From Anaerococcus obesiensis ph10 (GTDB lineage Bacteria > Bacillota > Clostridia > Tissierellales > Peptoniphilaceae): 64,000 nucleotides of DNA. Made by a program: the position numbers and the translations under genes. The first letter of the stretch is position 1. Each line of letters starts with the position of its first letter. Below are positions 9,438 to 17,822 of the stretch, in pieces. The stretch is taken from assembly GCF_000311745.1 (NCBI RefSeq), contig NZ_HE978531.1, forward strand, positions 418,787 to 482,786. The letters are read 5' to 3'. The notes below the pieces were generated by a model, which made no database searches, had not been told where the DNA came from, and saw nothing but the letters and a program-made list of their open reading frames with translations.

Positions 9438-9786
9438 TTAAATCACTATCTTCTAAATCACTTTCGTATTCACTTACAATCTCATCAATTGTATCGTAAT
9501 CCCAATAATGTGAAAATAAATGATATATTTCATCAAGTTTTTCTTCATCTTCTAAAGAATTTAATTTGATTTCTCCGCTTTCTTCATCCTCTAATTCATA
9601 CAAGAGAATAATAAGTTCGCTGTTTTCAGAATCAACTAAGGCTATATAATCAACGCCATCTACAGAAAATATATCAATTAAATAACATTGTCTTGGATTC
9701 TCTTCCAATTGCAATTCAATTATTGCTTTTCCTTCATTTTTTTCAAACTCAATTTCATGATTATGAATTTCTAATTTTTTTGACAT
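9430..9786 (-). CDS. DUF1292 family acidic protein
   Basis: Small acidic protein of about 118 residues. It matches the DUF1292 pattern: N-terminal beta strands (DYIALVDSENSELIILLYE), then an acidic, Glu/Asp-rich tail. B. subtilis YrzB belongs to this family; the function is unknown. I choose the ATG at 9786 because GGAG lies 5 bases upstream. The longer reading frame begins two codons earlier at a GTG that overlaps the ribosome-binding site. It sits between the PepD-like gene (stop 9789) and the radical SAM gene (8-base overlap). Confidence 0.85.
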   Translation of the reverse strand: MSKKLEIHNHEIEFEKNEGKAIIELQLEENPRQCYLIDIFSVDGVDYIALVDSENSELIILLYELEDEESGEIKLNSLEDEEKLDEIYHLFSHYWDYDTIDEIVSEYESDLEDSDLNE

Positions 9787-9788
9787 CT

Positions 9789-11189
9789 TCACTCCAAATT
9801 TTTATTTAGTTTAAACAAAACTTCCTTAATTAAAGAAAAAGTTTTTAAAATATCTTTAAAATCACAAGCAGAATTTATCATATCCACTTGTTTATATTTT
9901 ACCCCAATTGATATCATATTAACATTAAATTTATAAAAAATCAGGTTGCAGTCTAAAGAATATTGTGTTTTTATTATCTCTAAATTGCTCTTATATAAAT
10001 AATCATAGGTATCTTTAAATATAAGAGCCAGATCATTTTCTTTATTTTGCCATGAAGGAATTGATAACCTATTTGTAAATTCTCCCCCATTAATATCACT
10101 AGCAAGCTTAGTTTGTTCTAACATTCTGCTTAAACTTTCTTCTGATAAAGACCTAAAAATCATAACAGCATTTAATTTATAACTTGAAGTTCTTACTTTT
10201 GTTAAAACCGAAGAAGAGATTGTGGTTTTTGTATTACTATCTACAGAAAATGTTCCATTTAATGATAATTCAACGAAAGAAGCTATGTGATTGTATGATT
10301 CTTGAGTCATTGGATAAAATTTTAATTTATCTATCTTCTTTATTTCAAATTTTAAATTTGGTTCAATTTTTAAATTTGCAGTTAAATATTCGCTTTCAAA
10401 TAAATAAAATACATCTAATAAATCATTTTCGAATTCATTTTTACAAACTAAGTCTACAAAACAATAGGATGGTGTTTTGTCGTGCTTGCCACCGCCTTCA
10501 ATATTAATTACATCTAAATCAACTTTTGATTTTATTTTTCTAATAAAAGTCATCAACATTTTTATTGTATTTTTGAAAACATTATTGAAATCATTAGAAA
10601 AATTATCGCCAGCTATATTTTTAAGACTTATTCTATAAATTAAATTATTTTCTAAGAAACTTTCTTCTTCAATTTCTTTCCTATTTATAGGAATTCCAAC
10701 TGTACTAATCGTATGTGAAGCAAAACTTTCTGCTATGCAATCAGATTCATTTAAATTTAAATTAATAATATTTTTTGATCTTATAACGGATCTTAAAACA
10801 GAAAAATCTTTATTATAATCATTTATATAATTATTTGTTAATAAAATATCAAAATTATTTATACCTTCTTCCAAAAGCATTGTTATCGATAAAATCCCGC
10901 TTATTTCAGTTGGATTTAAATTTGTTTCAAATGAAAAATCTTCATCTTCCTTAATTTTAATAAAAGAAGATTGGTTTATTTTATCACTAATATTTAGGTG
11001 TAAAACAGCTTTAGAATTTTCATTTTTTATATAATAACAATCGTTTATTAAAAGTATAACTAATTTTCTTTCCTTAGCTTTTGACAAAACGAATTTTATA
11101 AGTGATTTTTTATCATCAATTACTTTAATATATTCACTTAAATCTTTTGCAATTGCCCTTAGCTTATTGGAATAATTCGACTTTTCCAT
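9789..11189 (-). CDS. PepD-like (M20C) pseudopeptidase lacking metal ligands
   Basis: Protein of 466 residues, the same length as the true PepD at 35605-37005. Hand alignment of the two is colinear: PepD GHMD aligns with LNIS (about 65-68), INIDSEEEG with INLNLNESD (about 142-150), GGHSG with GDNFS, YPGWEYKEDSKL with IPSWQNKENDL, and LDIISIGP with VNMISIGV. At every zinc-ligand position the residue differs (His73 to Asn, Asp75 to Ser, Asp166 to Asn, the TTEEE catalytic pair to TNNYI, the C-terminal His absent). It therefore looks like an M20C fold without catalysis, perhaps a binding or scaffold protein. The family link is by eye. It lies between a foldase gene and a DUF1292 gene. Confidence 0.72.
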   Translation of the reverse strand: MEKSNYSNKLRAIAKDLSEYIKVIDDKKSLIKFVLSKAKERKLVILLINDCYYIKNENSKAVLHLNISDKINQSSFIKIKEDEDFSFETNLNPTEISGILSITMLLEEGINNFDILLTNNYINDYNKDFSVLRSVIRSKNIINLNLNESDCIAESFASHTISTVGIPINRKEIEEESFLENNLIYRISLKNIAGDNFSNDFNNVFKNTIKMLMTFIRKIKSKVDLDVINIEGGGKHDKTPSYCFVDLVCKNEFENDLLDVFYLFESEYLTANLKIEPNLKFEIKKIDKLKFYPMTQESYNHIASFVELSLNGTFSVDSNTKTTISSSVLTKVRTSSYKLNAVMIFRSLSEESLSRMLEQTKLASDINGGEFTNRLSIPSWQNKENDLALIFKDTYDYLYKSNLEIIKTQYSLDCNLIFYKFNVNMISIGVKYKQVDMINSACDFKDILKTFSLIKEVLFKLNKNLE

Positions 11190-11201
11190 AAAATTTCCTT
11201 C

Positions 11202-11948
11202 TTAGTAATATTTTTTAACTTCTACCTTCTCTTTGATTTTTCTTGTTTTTTCTAGATATTTTTCTTGTCTTTTTATCATCAAAAGTGTATCGTGAATTCT
11301 ATCTTTTATTTCATCAAATTCTGGTAAATACTCATCATGTGTATGGTCTAATTTTATTATATGATAACCAAATTGTGTCTTTACTGGTTTTGAAATTTCT
11401 CCCTCTCCTAGTTTATCAAGGGCTTCTTCAAATTCTTTAACCATAGTTCCTTTTGGAAATTCTCCCAAATCTCCATTTTTTGAGCCATTATCTTTTGAAT
11501 ATTTATTAGCAGCATCTTCAAAACTTAAACCATCATTTATTTCATTTAAAATATTTTTGGCACTTTCTTCATCGTCTACTAAAATATGACTTGCTCTGTA
11601 AGATTTTGGTTTTTTTACCACTTCTTTATTGTTATCATAATAATTTTTAATTTCTTCGTCGCTTACTTCTATGCTTTCAAATAATTTGTGCATTGCATAA
11701 TTTTTGAGCATATTTTCCTTTGTTATTTCTAACTCTTTGGTAAATTCTTCATCTTCGTCTAGTTTATTTTCTAATGCATCTATATACATCAATTCTTGAT
11801 TAACTAATTCGTCTGTAATTTGATGAATTCCTTGTGGATTCAAAAATTGTTGTCCGCCTTGCATTTGTGTAATAAAGCTTACAACTTCTTTTTGACTAAT
11901 TTTTTTACCATTTACTTCTGCTAATATATCCTTATTTTTTTCTGTCAT
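11202..11948 (-). CDS. Cytosolic parvulin-type peptidyl-prolyl isomerase (PrsA-like)
   Basis: Folding catalyst of 248 residues. An N-terminal SurA/PrsA-like helical region (about 5-110) is followed by a parvulin rotamase domain (about 115-205) with RASHILVDDEESAK, YSKDNGSKNGDLGEFPKG and TQFGYHIIKLD, all family signatures. The C-terminus is a basic helix. Unlike PrsA it has no signal peptide or lipobox (MTEKNKDILAEVNGK), so it should act in the cytoplasm, as in the short clostridial homologues. It lies one base after the cvfB-like gene. Confidence 0.9.
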   Translation of the reverse strand: MTEKNKDILAEVNGKKISQKEVVSFITQMQGGQQFLNPQGIHQITDELVNQELMYIDALENKLDEDEEFTKELEITKENMLKNYAMHKLFESIEVSDEEIKNYYDNNKEVVKKPKSYRASHILVDDEESAKNILNEINDGLSFEDAANKYSKDNGSKNGDLGEFPKGTMVKEFEEALDKLGEGEISKPVKTQFGYHIIKLDHTHDEYLPEFDEIKDRIHDTLLMIKRQEKYLEKTRKIKEKVEVKKYY

Positions 11949-11949
11949 T

Positions 11950-12756
11950 TTACCTCTCCAATAATTGTATTTTTTTAGGATAAATCTTAATATATTTATC
12001 TTTATAAAGTCTACCTATAGCTCTTTTATAGGCAGATTTTGAAAATCCAAATATTTTATAAATCTTATCAGGAGATGACTTATCTCCCAAATTTAAGAAA
12101 CCATTATTTTCTTCCAAATAATCTAATATTTTTTGACAATCATCATCTATTTCAAGATAAGATCTTTTTCTATTAGATAATTCAATTTTACCATCTTCTC
12201 TTACTTCTTTTACTCTTAATTTTAAAAGTTCTCCCTCAATATGAACTCCATTTAATTCTTTAATTCTAATTAACGAGTCAAATTGATTATTAATCGCAAT
12301 GAAAGCTCCTATATGTTTATTTATAGAATAAATTCTTCCTTCAACAATATCATTTTCTTTAAAATTATGGTCAAACGATAACATATCCCTAATTTTGCTT
12401 GTAAGAATAGGCATATTTTGATCATCTATGATAAGTCCAACTGGATAAGTCATATCCTTAATAATCCTATAAGTTTTCTCACTAGCTGGCATTAATAATT
12501 TTATTTTATCTTGATATAAAAAATATGCTCCATTTTTTTTGACATCTATACACTTTAAACTATATATTTTTCCACTTTCAATATCAAGATTTATGCTTGC
12601 TCTTAAAGTATTATTCTTATCAAAATAAATATATGTCTTTATTTCATCGCCTTGTTTGTATTTTTTTACTTCATTTTTGTCAATTATAGCATCGCCATAC
12701 TTTGTTTGTATGTATGCCTTATTTTTATTAAATCTTTTTATTTTTAAATTTTTAAT
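11950..12756 (-). CDS. cvfB: CvfB-like S1 RNA-binding protein, apparent AUU start
   Basis: RNA-binding regulator-like protein. The first in-frame ATG (12492) would delete the N-terminal S1 domain. Reading upstream, the frame stays open for 88 more codons (KAYIQTKYGDAIIDKNEV, then KQGDEIKTYIYFDKNNTLRA) and encodes the S1-like start expected of CvfB/YitL. The open frame has no ATG, GTG or TTG. An ATT at 12756-12754 sits 8 bases after GGGAG, a good ribosome-binding site, so I propose an AUU start and a 268-residue protein. Two further S1-like parts and a C-terminal winged helix (FGFSKSAYKRAIGRLYKD) follow. CvfB affects virulence gene expression in staphylococci; the role here is unknown. Confidence 0.75.
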   Translation of the reverse strand: MKNLKIKRFNKNKAYIQTKYGDAIIDKNEVKKYKQGDEIKTYIYFDKNNTLRASINLDIESGKIYSLKCIDVKKNGAYFLYQDKIKLLMPASEKTYRIIKDMTYPVGLIIDDQNMPILTSKIRDMLSFDHNFKENDIVEGRIYSINKHIGAFIAINNQFDSLIRIKELNGVHIEGELLKLRVKEVREDGKIELSNRKRSYLEIDDDCQKILDYLEENNGFLNLGDKSSPDKIYKIFGFSKSAYKRAIGRLYKDKYIKIYPKKIQLLER

Positions 12757-12771
12757 TTAAATCACTCCCAT

Positions 12772-13623
12772 TTATTCAAAAACTTGATATGTAAATCCTT
12801 CGCCTAATACTTCTGATATAGCATGAGTAAAAACAAATGCATTTTTGTCAATTTTTAATATATCATCTCTAATAGGTATGTATTTTCTAAAAGGAACTAC
12901 AGTTAGTATTATATTTCTTTCTTTATGAGAAAAACCTCCCTCTGCTTTGTAAAGGCTTACTCCTCTTCTATATTTACCCAAAATCATTTTATTAATTTCA
13001 TCACTATAATCACTAATAACAGTAATGGCAATTTTTCTTCCTAATCCTTGTATGAAATAATTAAAACCAAATGATTGAATAATAACAGATAAAACCGCAT
13101 ACAAAGCAGTTTCTACACCAAATTCTTTGACTGCCATCAAAACTACAAGAGAGTCAATCATAAATAAAGATTTTGCTACTGTAATATTAAAATATTTGTT
13201 TATGATTGCAGCAATTATATCTGTTCCTCCAGAAGATGCATCATTAAAAAAAATACAACTTAAAGAATAAGATACAATACCTGCACCAAAGAATACGTTT
13301 ATTATCAAATCATCAGTTAAAATTGTTTGTGGAAAATATCTTTCAAAAAACATTATAGCCAAGGAAATTATTGATGCAGACAAGACCGTCTTTTTTCCAA
13401 AATCTTTTCCCATAAGTAAAAAAGCCATAATAAATAAAATTATATTTAAAATTAAATACCATTGTCCAACCGTGAAAAAATTAAAAAGTTTTGCCATAAT
13501 TAAAGAAATTCCAGTGACACCACCTGGTGCAATATTATGTTTTACTAAAAAAAAATACAATCCGAACGCTAATAATATTGAATTAAATCCAATATTAATA
13601 AATTTTATTAAATTTTTTGCCAT
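12772..13623 (-). CDS. YitT-family membrane protein
   Basis: Membrane protein of 283 residues with five or six N-terminal transmembrane segments (first about 8-28) and a soluble C-terminal DUF2179 domain (about 200-280, ending TYQVFE). NIAPGGVTGISLIM and DASSGGTDIIAAI are the conserved loops of the YitT family. The function is not firmly known; a transporter or sensor is usual speculation. It precedes cvfB by 15 bases, and its stop codon lies in the cvfB ribosome-binding region. Confidence 0.88.
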   Translation of the reverse strand: MAKNLIKFINIGFNSILLAFGLYFFLVKHNIAPGGVTGISLIMAKLFNFFTVGQWYLILNIILFIMAFLLMGKDFGKKTVLSASIISLAIMFFERYFPQTILTDDLIINVFFGAGIVSYSLSCIFFNDASSGGTDIIAAIINKYFNITVAKSLFMIDSLVVLMAVKEFGVETALYAVLSVIIQSFGFNYFIQGLGRKIAITVISDYSDEINKMILGKYRRGVSLYKAEGGFSHKERNIILTVVPFRKYIPIRDDILKIDKNAFVFTHAISEVLGEGFTYQVFE

Positions 13624-13707
13624 ACTTTCTTTCCTTTTGTAAATATTTATATAAATTTTATCATATTTTTTAATTTTCTACAATAAATCAAAATTTGATT
13701 TTAATTT

Positions 13708-13749
13708 ACAAAAAAATAAAAGGCTAAAAAAATTTACTTTCTTAGCCTC
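13708..13749 (-). terminator. Terminator after the APH-like gene
   Basis: On the minus strand AGGCTAAGAAA pairs with TTTTTTTAGCCT around a short loop, and the stem is followed by a T-rich tail. It ends the ptsH-ptsI-APH transcript. Confidence 0.8.
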
Positions 13750-13759
13750 TTTATAAAAT

Positions 13760-14679
13760 TTATTTTGCCCATGTAGGAATGATTTCTGAAAAATTATCAT
13801 ACATATTTAAAATCGCTTCAATTTCTTGCTCATTTAAATATGGTTCTTTTTTATCTCTAATATCAACCAAAGATTCTAGAATATAATAAACTTGGTAGAA
13901 ACTTAATAGCCTATAAAATTTTCTTGAAATCACTTCATCGTTATGATAAGAATCAAGAACTCCTTTGGCAAATTCAGGATATTTTATAGCAATTTTATTT
14001 ATATTTACAAAATCACTAACTCCATCTCCAATTTTAATTTCTTTTAAGCCTCTAATATCAATTTCCCCATCATCAAATATCCTAATATTTTTTTCACTAA
14101 TATTTTGATACAAAGAATTAAATGCAGTATTTTTGCATATATATTTATTTGAGGTCAAATAATCAATCAAAATATAATCGTTATTATCATTAATCTTATT
14201 TAACCCATGCCTATAAAGTAAGAAATTGACTTTTGTATCTACATTTTTATACCAATCAAATCCATCATACTCATCAATTTTTTTGATATGAATATTTTTT
14301 AGAATTTTACCAAATTTTATACCAATATTATATATTTCATCTTTTTTAAGCTTATCTAAATAATCTCCCAAGGAAATTTCATCCCTGTACTCAAATATTT
14401 TGTAAGATTTGTTAATATCTGGCATTATTCCTATTTCAAATAAATCCAAAGTATCTAATAAATCTATACTTTTTAGATAATTATTAATAATTTCTTCTTT
14501 TTTAATTTATCAAAATCATCCATTGAATACAAACCCAAAACATAAGATTTTTCATTTGAAATCACTCTAATTTTATTAGATGAAATATCCTCGATTGAAG
14601 ATATATTTTTAATTTTATCTGTAAAAAATTTGGTTCTTTTAATAATATCTAGAGATTTATCATTCATTTTTTTATCCAT
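13760..14679 (-). CDS. APH/choline-kinase-like protein, frameshifted, probable pseudokinase
   Basis: Two open frames (14473-14679 and 13760-14449) join into one 306-residue aminoglycoside-phosphotransferase-fold protein if one base is gained in the A6 run at 14498-14503. The joined part reads DKLKKEEIINNYLKSIDLL, then DLFEIGIMPDINKS. The same place reads A AAA AAG in frame, a classical -1 slippery heptamer, so recoding is formally possible. The catalytic loop expected as HGDxxxxN reads FNSLYQNISEKN and the metal-binding IDF reads IDIRG, so both catalytic Asp are missing. It starts on the stop codon of ptsI, so it is co-transcribed with the PTS genes. The role is unknown. Confidence 0.65.
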
Positions 14680-16388
14680 TAATTATGTTTTTCTATTGAC
14701 TCCTCAACATCTTTAACATCTTCTAAATCTAAAATAGTTAAGGCAAATTTTTCTTCTTCTTTAAAATTAGAATTTAAAATAATATCTTTAACTTTTGGAA
14801 GTTTTGAAGCTGAGCCTGAAAATTCGTCTAATCCAAGTCCTAACAATAGTTTTGTTGCCTTTGTATCTGAGGCAAATTGTCCACACATTCCAGTCCATTT
14901 TCCAGCTTTGTGACTTTCATCAATAACATGTTTAATAGATCTAATTACTGCTGGATTAAAATTGTTATAAATATCTGAAATATTTTCATTTCCTCTGTCA
15001 CAAGCTAAGGTGTATTGGGTAAGGTCATTTGTTCCTATTGAAAAGAAATCAGAATATTTTATTAATTTATCTGCCATAATAATTGAAGCTGATGTTTCAA
15101 CCATAATTCCAAGATCTATGTCTTTATTATAAGCAATTCCCTCTTTATCAAGGTCTTTTTTCAATTCTTCAAGTATTAGTCTAGTTTGTTTTATTTCATC
15201 AGTTGAAATTACAAAAGGAAGCATTATTTTTAAATTTCCATAAGCTGATGCTCTTAGTAAAGCTCTTAATTGGTCTTTAAAAATATCTTGGTGGTCTAGG
15301 CAAAATCTAATTGCTCTGTAACCTAAGAATGGATTTTCTTCTTTTGGAAAATCATAATAATCAAGCCCCTTATCTCCACCTATATCTAAAGTTCTTACAA
15401 CCAAAGGTTTTTCTCCAAGCATTTGTGTAGCTTCTTTGTAAACTTCATATTGTTCTTCTTCTGTTGGGAAATGATCATTTTCCATATATAAAAATTCTGT
15501 TCTAAATAAACCAACCCCATCGCAACCATGTTCAATTGCTACTTTTAAATCTTCAATATTTCCAATATTTGCAGAAACTTCACAAACTTTACCATCCAAA
15601 GTTTTAGCTTCTAGATTTTTAACTTTTTCAAGTCTTTGTTTTTCTTCTTTTTCTTTTTCAATTAAATTTTTATAATCTTCTATTTCTTTTTCGCTAGGAT
15701 CTACAATTAAAATTCCTTGATTTCCATCAATTATTGCTAGCTCTTCGCCTTTAATATTACTTGAAACATCTTGCATACCTACAAGCGCTGGAATATCTAA
15801 ATTTTGTGCAATTATTGAAACGTGAGAAGTTTTTCCTCCAAGGTCTGTTGCAAATCCTAAAACTTTTTCCTTATCCATATTTGATGTATCAGAAGGTGTA
15901 AGTTCCTTAGAAATAATAATGCATTCTTCATCTAATTTTGACAAATCTTTAGGTACAACATTTTTAATTTTGCAAAGAACTTGAAATCCTATATCTTTGT
16001 AGTCATCAGCTCTTTCTTTTAAATATTCATCTTCTAGAGCTGACATAACCATTACCATTTGCTCAACTGTTTCATTTGTAGCAAGCTCAGAATTTTTATT
16101 TTCATTTTGAATTTTTTCTTTGATTGTATCTACAAAATAAGGATCTTGTAATAATTCCTTATGTGCTCTAACAATATTTAAAACTTCTTCATTTTGTTCA
16201 TTTTTTTCTTTGTAATCTAAGTCGTTGAAATAGGAACTGATAGCATCTTCTACTTTTTTAACGTGTAAATCTTTATCTTGATCACTAATATTTGACTTAT
16301 CAATAACTAATTCTTCTTTACTAAATAGAAAAAGCTTTGCAATAGCAACTCCATTTGAAGCTATAATACCTTTTAGTTTATTAGACAT
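14679..16388 (-). CDS. ptsI: PTS enzyme I (phosphoenolpyruvate-protein phosphotransferase)
   Basis: Transfers phosphate from PEP to HPr, the first step of the sugar phosphotransferase system. At 569 residues it is a normal length. It shows the swivelling His domain with LGGKTSHVSIIAQ (active His about 189), the PEP-binding TIM-barrel motifs GVGLFRTEFLYM and LDIGGDKGLDY, FFSIGTNDLTQY, and the C-terminal MCGQFASD with the catalytic Cys. It lies directly after ptsH with a terminator-like hairpin between. Expected acceptors are HPr (16448-16708) and through it DhaM (55304-55696). Confidence 0.97.
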   Translation of the reverse strand: MSNKLKGIIASNGVAIAKLFLFSKEELVIDKSNISDQDKDLHVKKVEDAISSYFNDLDYKEKNEQNEEVLNIVRAHKELLQDPYFVDTIKEKIQNENKNSELATNETVEQMVMVMSALEDEYLKERADDYKDIGFQVLCKIKNVVPKDLSKLDEECIIISKELTPSDTSNMDKEKVLGFATDLGGKTSHVSIIAQNLDIPALVGMQDVSSNIKGEELAIIDGNQGILIVDPSEKEIEDYKNLIEKEKEEKQRLEKVKNLEAKTLDGKVCEVSANIGNIEDLKVAIEHGCDGVGLFRTEFLYMENDHFPTEEEQYEVYKEATQMLGEKPLVVRTLDIGGDKGLDYYDFPKEENPFLGYRAIRFCLDHQDIFKDQLRALLRASAYGNLKIMLPFVISTDEIKQTRLILEELKKDLDKEGIAYNKDIDLGIMVETSASIIMADKLIKYSDFFSIGTNDLTQYTLACDRGNENISDIYNNFNPAVIRSIKHVIDESHKAGKWTGMCGQFASDTKATKLLLGLGLDEFSGSASKLPKVKDIILNSNFKEEEKFALTILDLEDVKDVEESIEKHN

Positions 16389-16409
16389 ATCTTAAATTTC
16401 CTTTCTATT

Positions 16410-16441
16410 ATAAAAATATAGGGGTACTTGATGTACCCCTT
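16410..16441 (-). terminator. Hairpin with short U-run between ptsH and ptsI
   Basis: A perfect 8-bp stem (AGGGGTAC/GTACCCCT, 16420-16427 with 16433-16440) is followed on the minus strand by ATATTTTTA. It lies between ptsH and ptsI, so it probably lowers ptsI expression relative to ptsH instead of separating operons. Confidence 0.75.
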
Positions 16442-16447
16442 AATTAA

Positions 16448-16708
16448 TTATTCTGATAAGTTATCTATAAAATCAGTTAATTTATCTGCAAATGCTTCTT
16501 CGTCTTCGCCTTCAACTATGATACCAATTTCTGTACCTTTTGAAATTCCAAGACTCATAACATTGAAAATGCTTTTTGCGTTAGCTTCTTTTCCATCTTT
16601 AACTAATTTTACATCACCTGGGTAATTTTTTACAAATTGAACCAAAGATGCTGCTGGTCTTGCGTGAAGACCTGTTTCGTTAGTTACAACAATTTTTCTT
16701 TCTGCCAT
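16448..16708 (-). CDS. ptsH: Phosphocarrier protein HPr
   Basis: Carries phosphate from enzyme I to the sugar-specific PTS components. At 86 residues it is a normal length. TGLHARPA contains the active His15, and KSIFNVMSLGI contains Ser46, the HPr kinase target that links HPr to carbon catabolite control in Firmicutes. The ribosome-binding site AGGAGG is clear. The upstream gene is a LacI/CcpA-type regulator on the same strand, the expected partner of HPr-Ser46-P. Confidence 0.98.
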   Translation of the reverse strand: MAERKIVVTNETGLHARPAASLVQFVKNYPGDVKLVKDGKEANAKSIFNVMSLGISKGTEIGIIVEGEDEEAFADKLTDFIDNLSE

Positions 16709-16760
16709 AATTGCCTCCTAAATTATTATATTATTATTTTAACATTTAAATAAGTTACAT

Positions 16761-17771
16761 TCAACTAATGCTTTTTGTACTATCTCTTTCTATTAATTGA
16801 GCATCCAAAACCCAATCATTTTCTAGTATATCTTCTTCGCCTCTTATTCTTTTAATCAAAGCCCTTATTCCTATTGCTCCTATATCATAATTTGGTATAG
16901 AAACAGTAGTTAATTTTGGTCTGTATACTCTAGAAATTTCAAAATTTCCAAATCCTGCTACTGAATAATCTTCTGGAATTTTTATATTGTTATCATAGCA
17001 ATATGAAATAAATCCAACTGCAGTTTGATCGTTATAAAAGCTTATAGCACTTACATTTTCACTTTTAGCTTGAGATATAACTTCTTCCCCAATATTATAC
17101 CCATCATCACTATTTTTTCCATCAGCTTCTATAATAATAGATTTTAAATTATTTTCATTAACAAATTTTTCATATCCTTTGATTTTTATATCAGTTAAAT
17201 AATTATGTTCTTTTAAAGTAACGTAAGCAATATTTTCATGCCCTTGTTCATATAAGTATTTTGTTAATTCATATTCTTCTTTTTCATAATCTATTTTTAC
17301 AGTGTTTATTTTTTTGAAATCGTGGAATTTATCTAATAATAAAAATGGTATTTTATTATCTCTCAATTTAACTAGAATTTCTGCAGAAATATCTTCACTT
17401 ATTACTACAATTCCTTCAACTTGTTTTGTTGACAAAAAGTCTATCGCATTTTCTAGAGAATTATCATCTCCATAAGTACTTGAAAGAATTATATCGTATT
17501 TATACAAGTGACCAATTTCTTCAACGCCTCTAATTAGTTGAGCCATATATTCAATTCCAATATCTTCAACTATTACACCAATTAGATTAGATTTTTTCAT
17601 AACCAAACTTCTTGCTAGTTCGTTAGGTTTAAAATCCAATTTGTTAATTGCATCTAGTACTTTTTTTCTTGCTTCAGGACTAACAGGTTTTGAATCATTC
17701 ATTACTCTCGATACAGTGGAAATTGATACACCTGCAAGTTTTGCTACATCTTTAATTGTAGGTTGTGCCAT
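16761..17771 (-). CDS. LacI-family transcription regulator, CcpA candidate
   Basis: Repressor of about 336 residues. The N-terminal helix-turn-helix is TIKDVAKLAGVSISTVSRVM, followed by the hinge NELARSLVMKKSNLIGV and a periplasmic-binding-protein-like sensor domain. I choose the ATG at 17771 because AAGGAG sits 7 bases upstream; the longer frame starts five codons earlier inside that site. Position next to ptsH, with HPr carrying Ser46, suggests this is CcpA, but LacI paralogues are hard to separate by eye and no sugar genes adjoin it. Confidence 0.85.
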   Translation of the reverse strand: MAQPTIKDVAKLAGVSISTVSRVMNDSKPVSPEARKKVLDAINKLDFKPNELARSLVMKKSNLIGVIVEDIGIEYMAQLIRGVEEIGHLYKYDIILSSTYGDDNSLENAIDFLSTKQVEGIVVISEDISAEILVKLRDNKIPFLLLDKFHDFKKINTVKIDYEKEEYELTKYLYEQGHENIAYVTLKEHNYLTDIKIKGYEKFVNENNLKSIIIEADGKNSDDGYNIGEEVISQAKSENVSAISFYNDQTAVGFISYCYDNNIKIPEDYSVAGFGNFEISRVYRPKLTTVSIPNYDIGAIGIRALIKRIRGEEDILENDWVLDAQLIERDSTKSIS

Positions 17772-17795
17772 ATATGCTCCTTTCATTATTAAACA

Positions 17796-17822
17796 ATAAT
17801 AAAGGCCATCAAATGATGGCCT
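17796..17822 (-). terminator. Terminator overlapping the stop of the DUF948-like gene
   Basis: Perfect 9-bp stem AGGCCATCA/TGATGGCCT (17803-17811 with 17814-17822), followed on the minus strand by a T-rich stretch. It overlaps the last codon of the upstream gene and separates it from the LacI-family gene. Confidence 0.82.

Noticed and set aside
13760-14679. Aminoglycoside resistance gene
   Set aside because: The fold is APH-like, but the catalytic HGD and the metal Asp are absent, and the gene is coupled to ptsI. Resistance activity is not supported.
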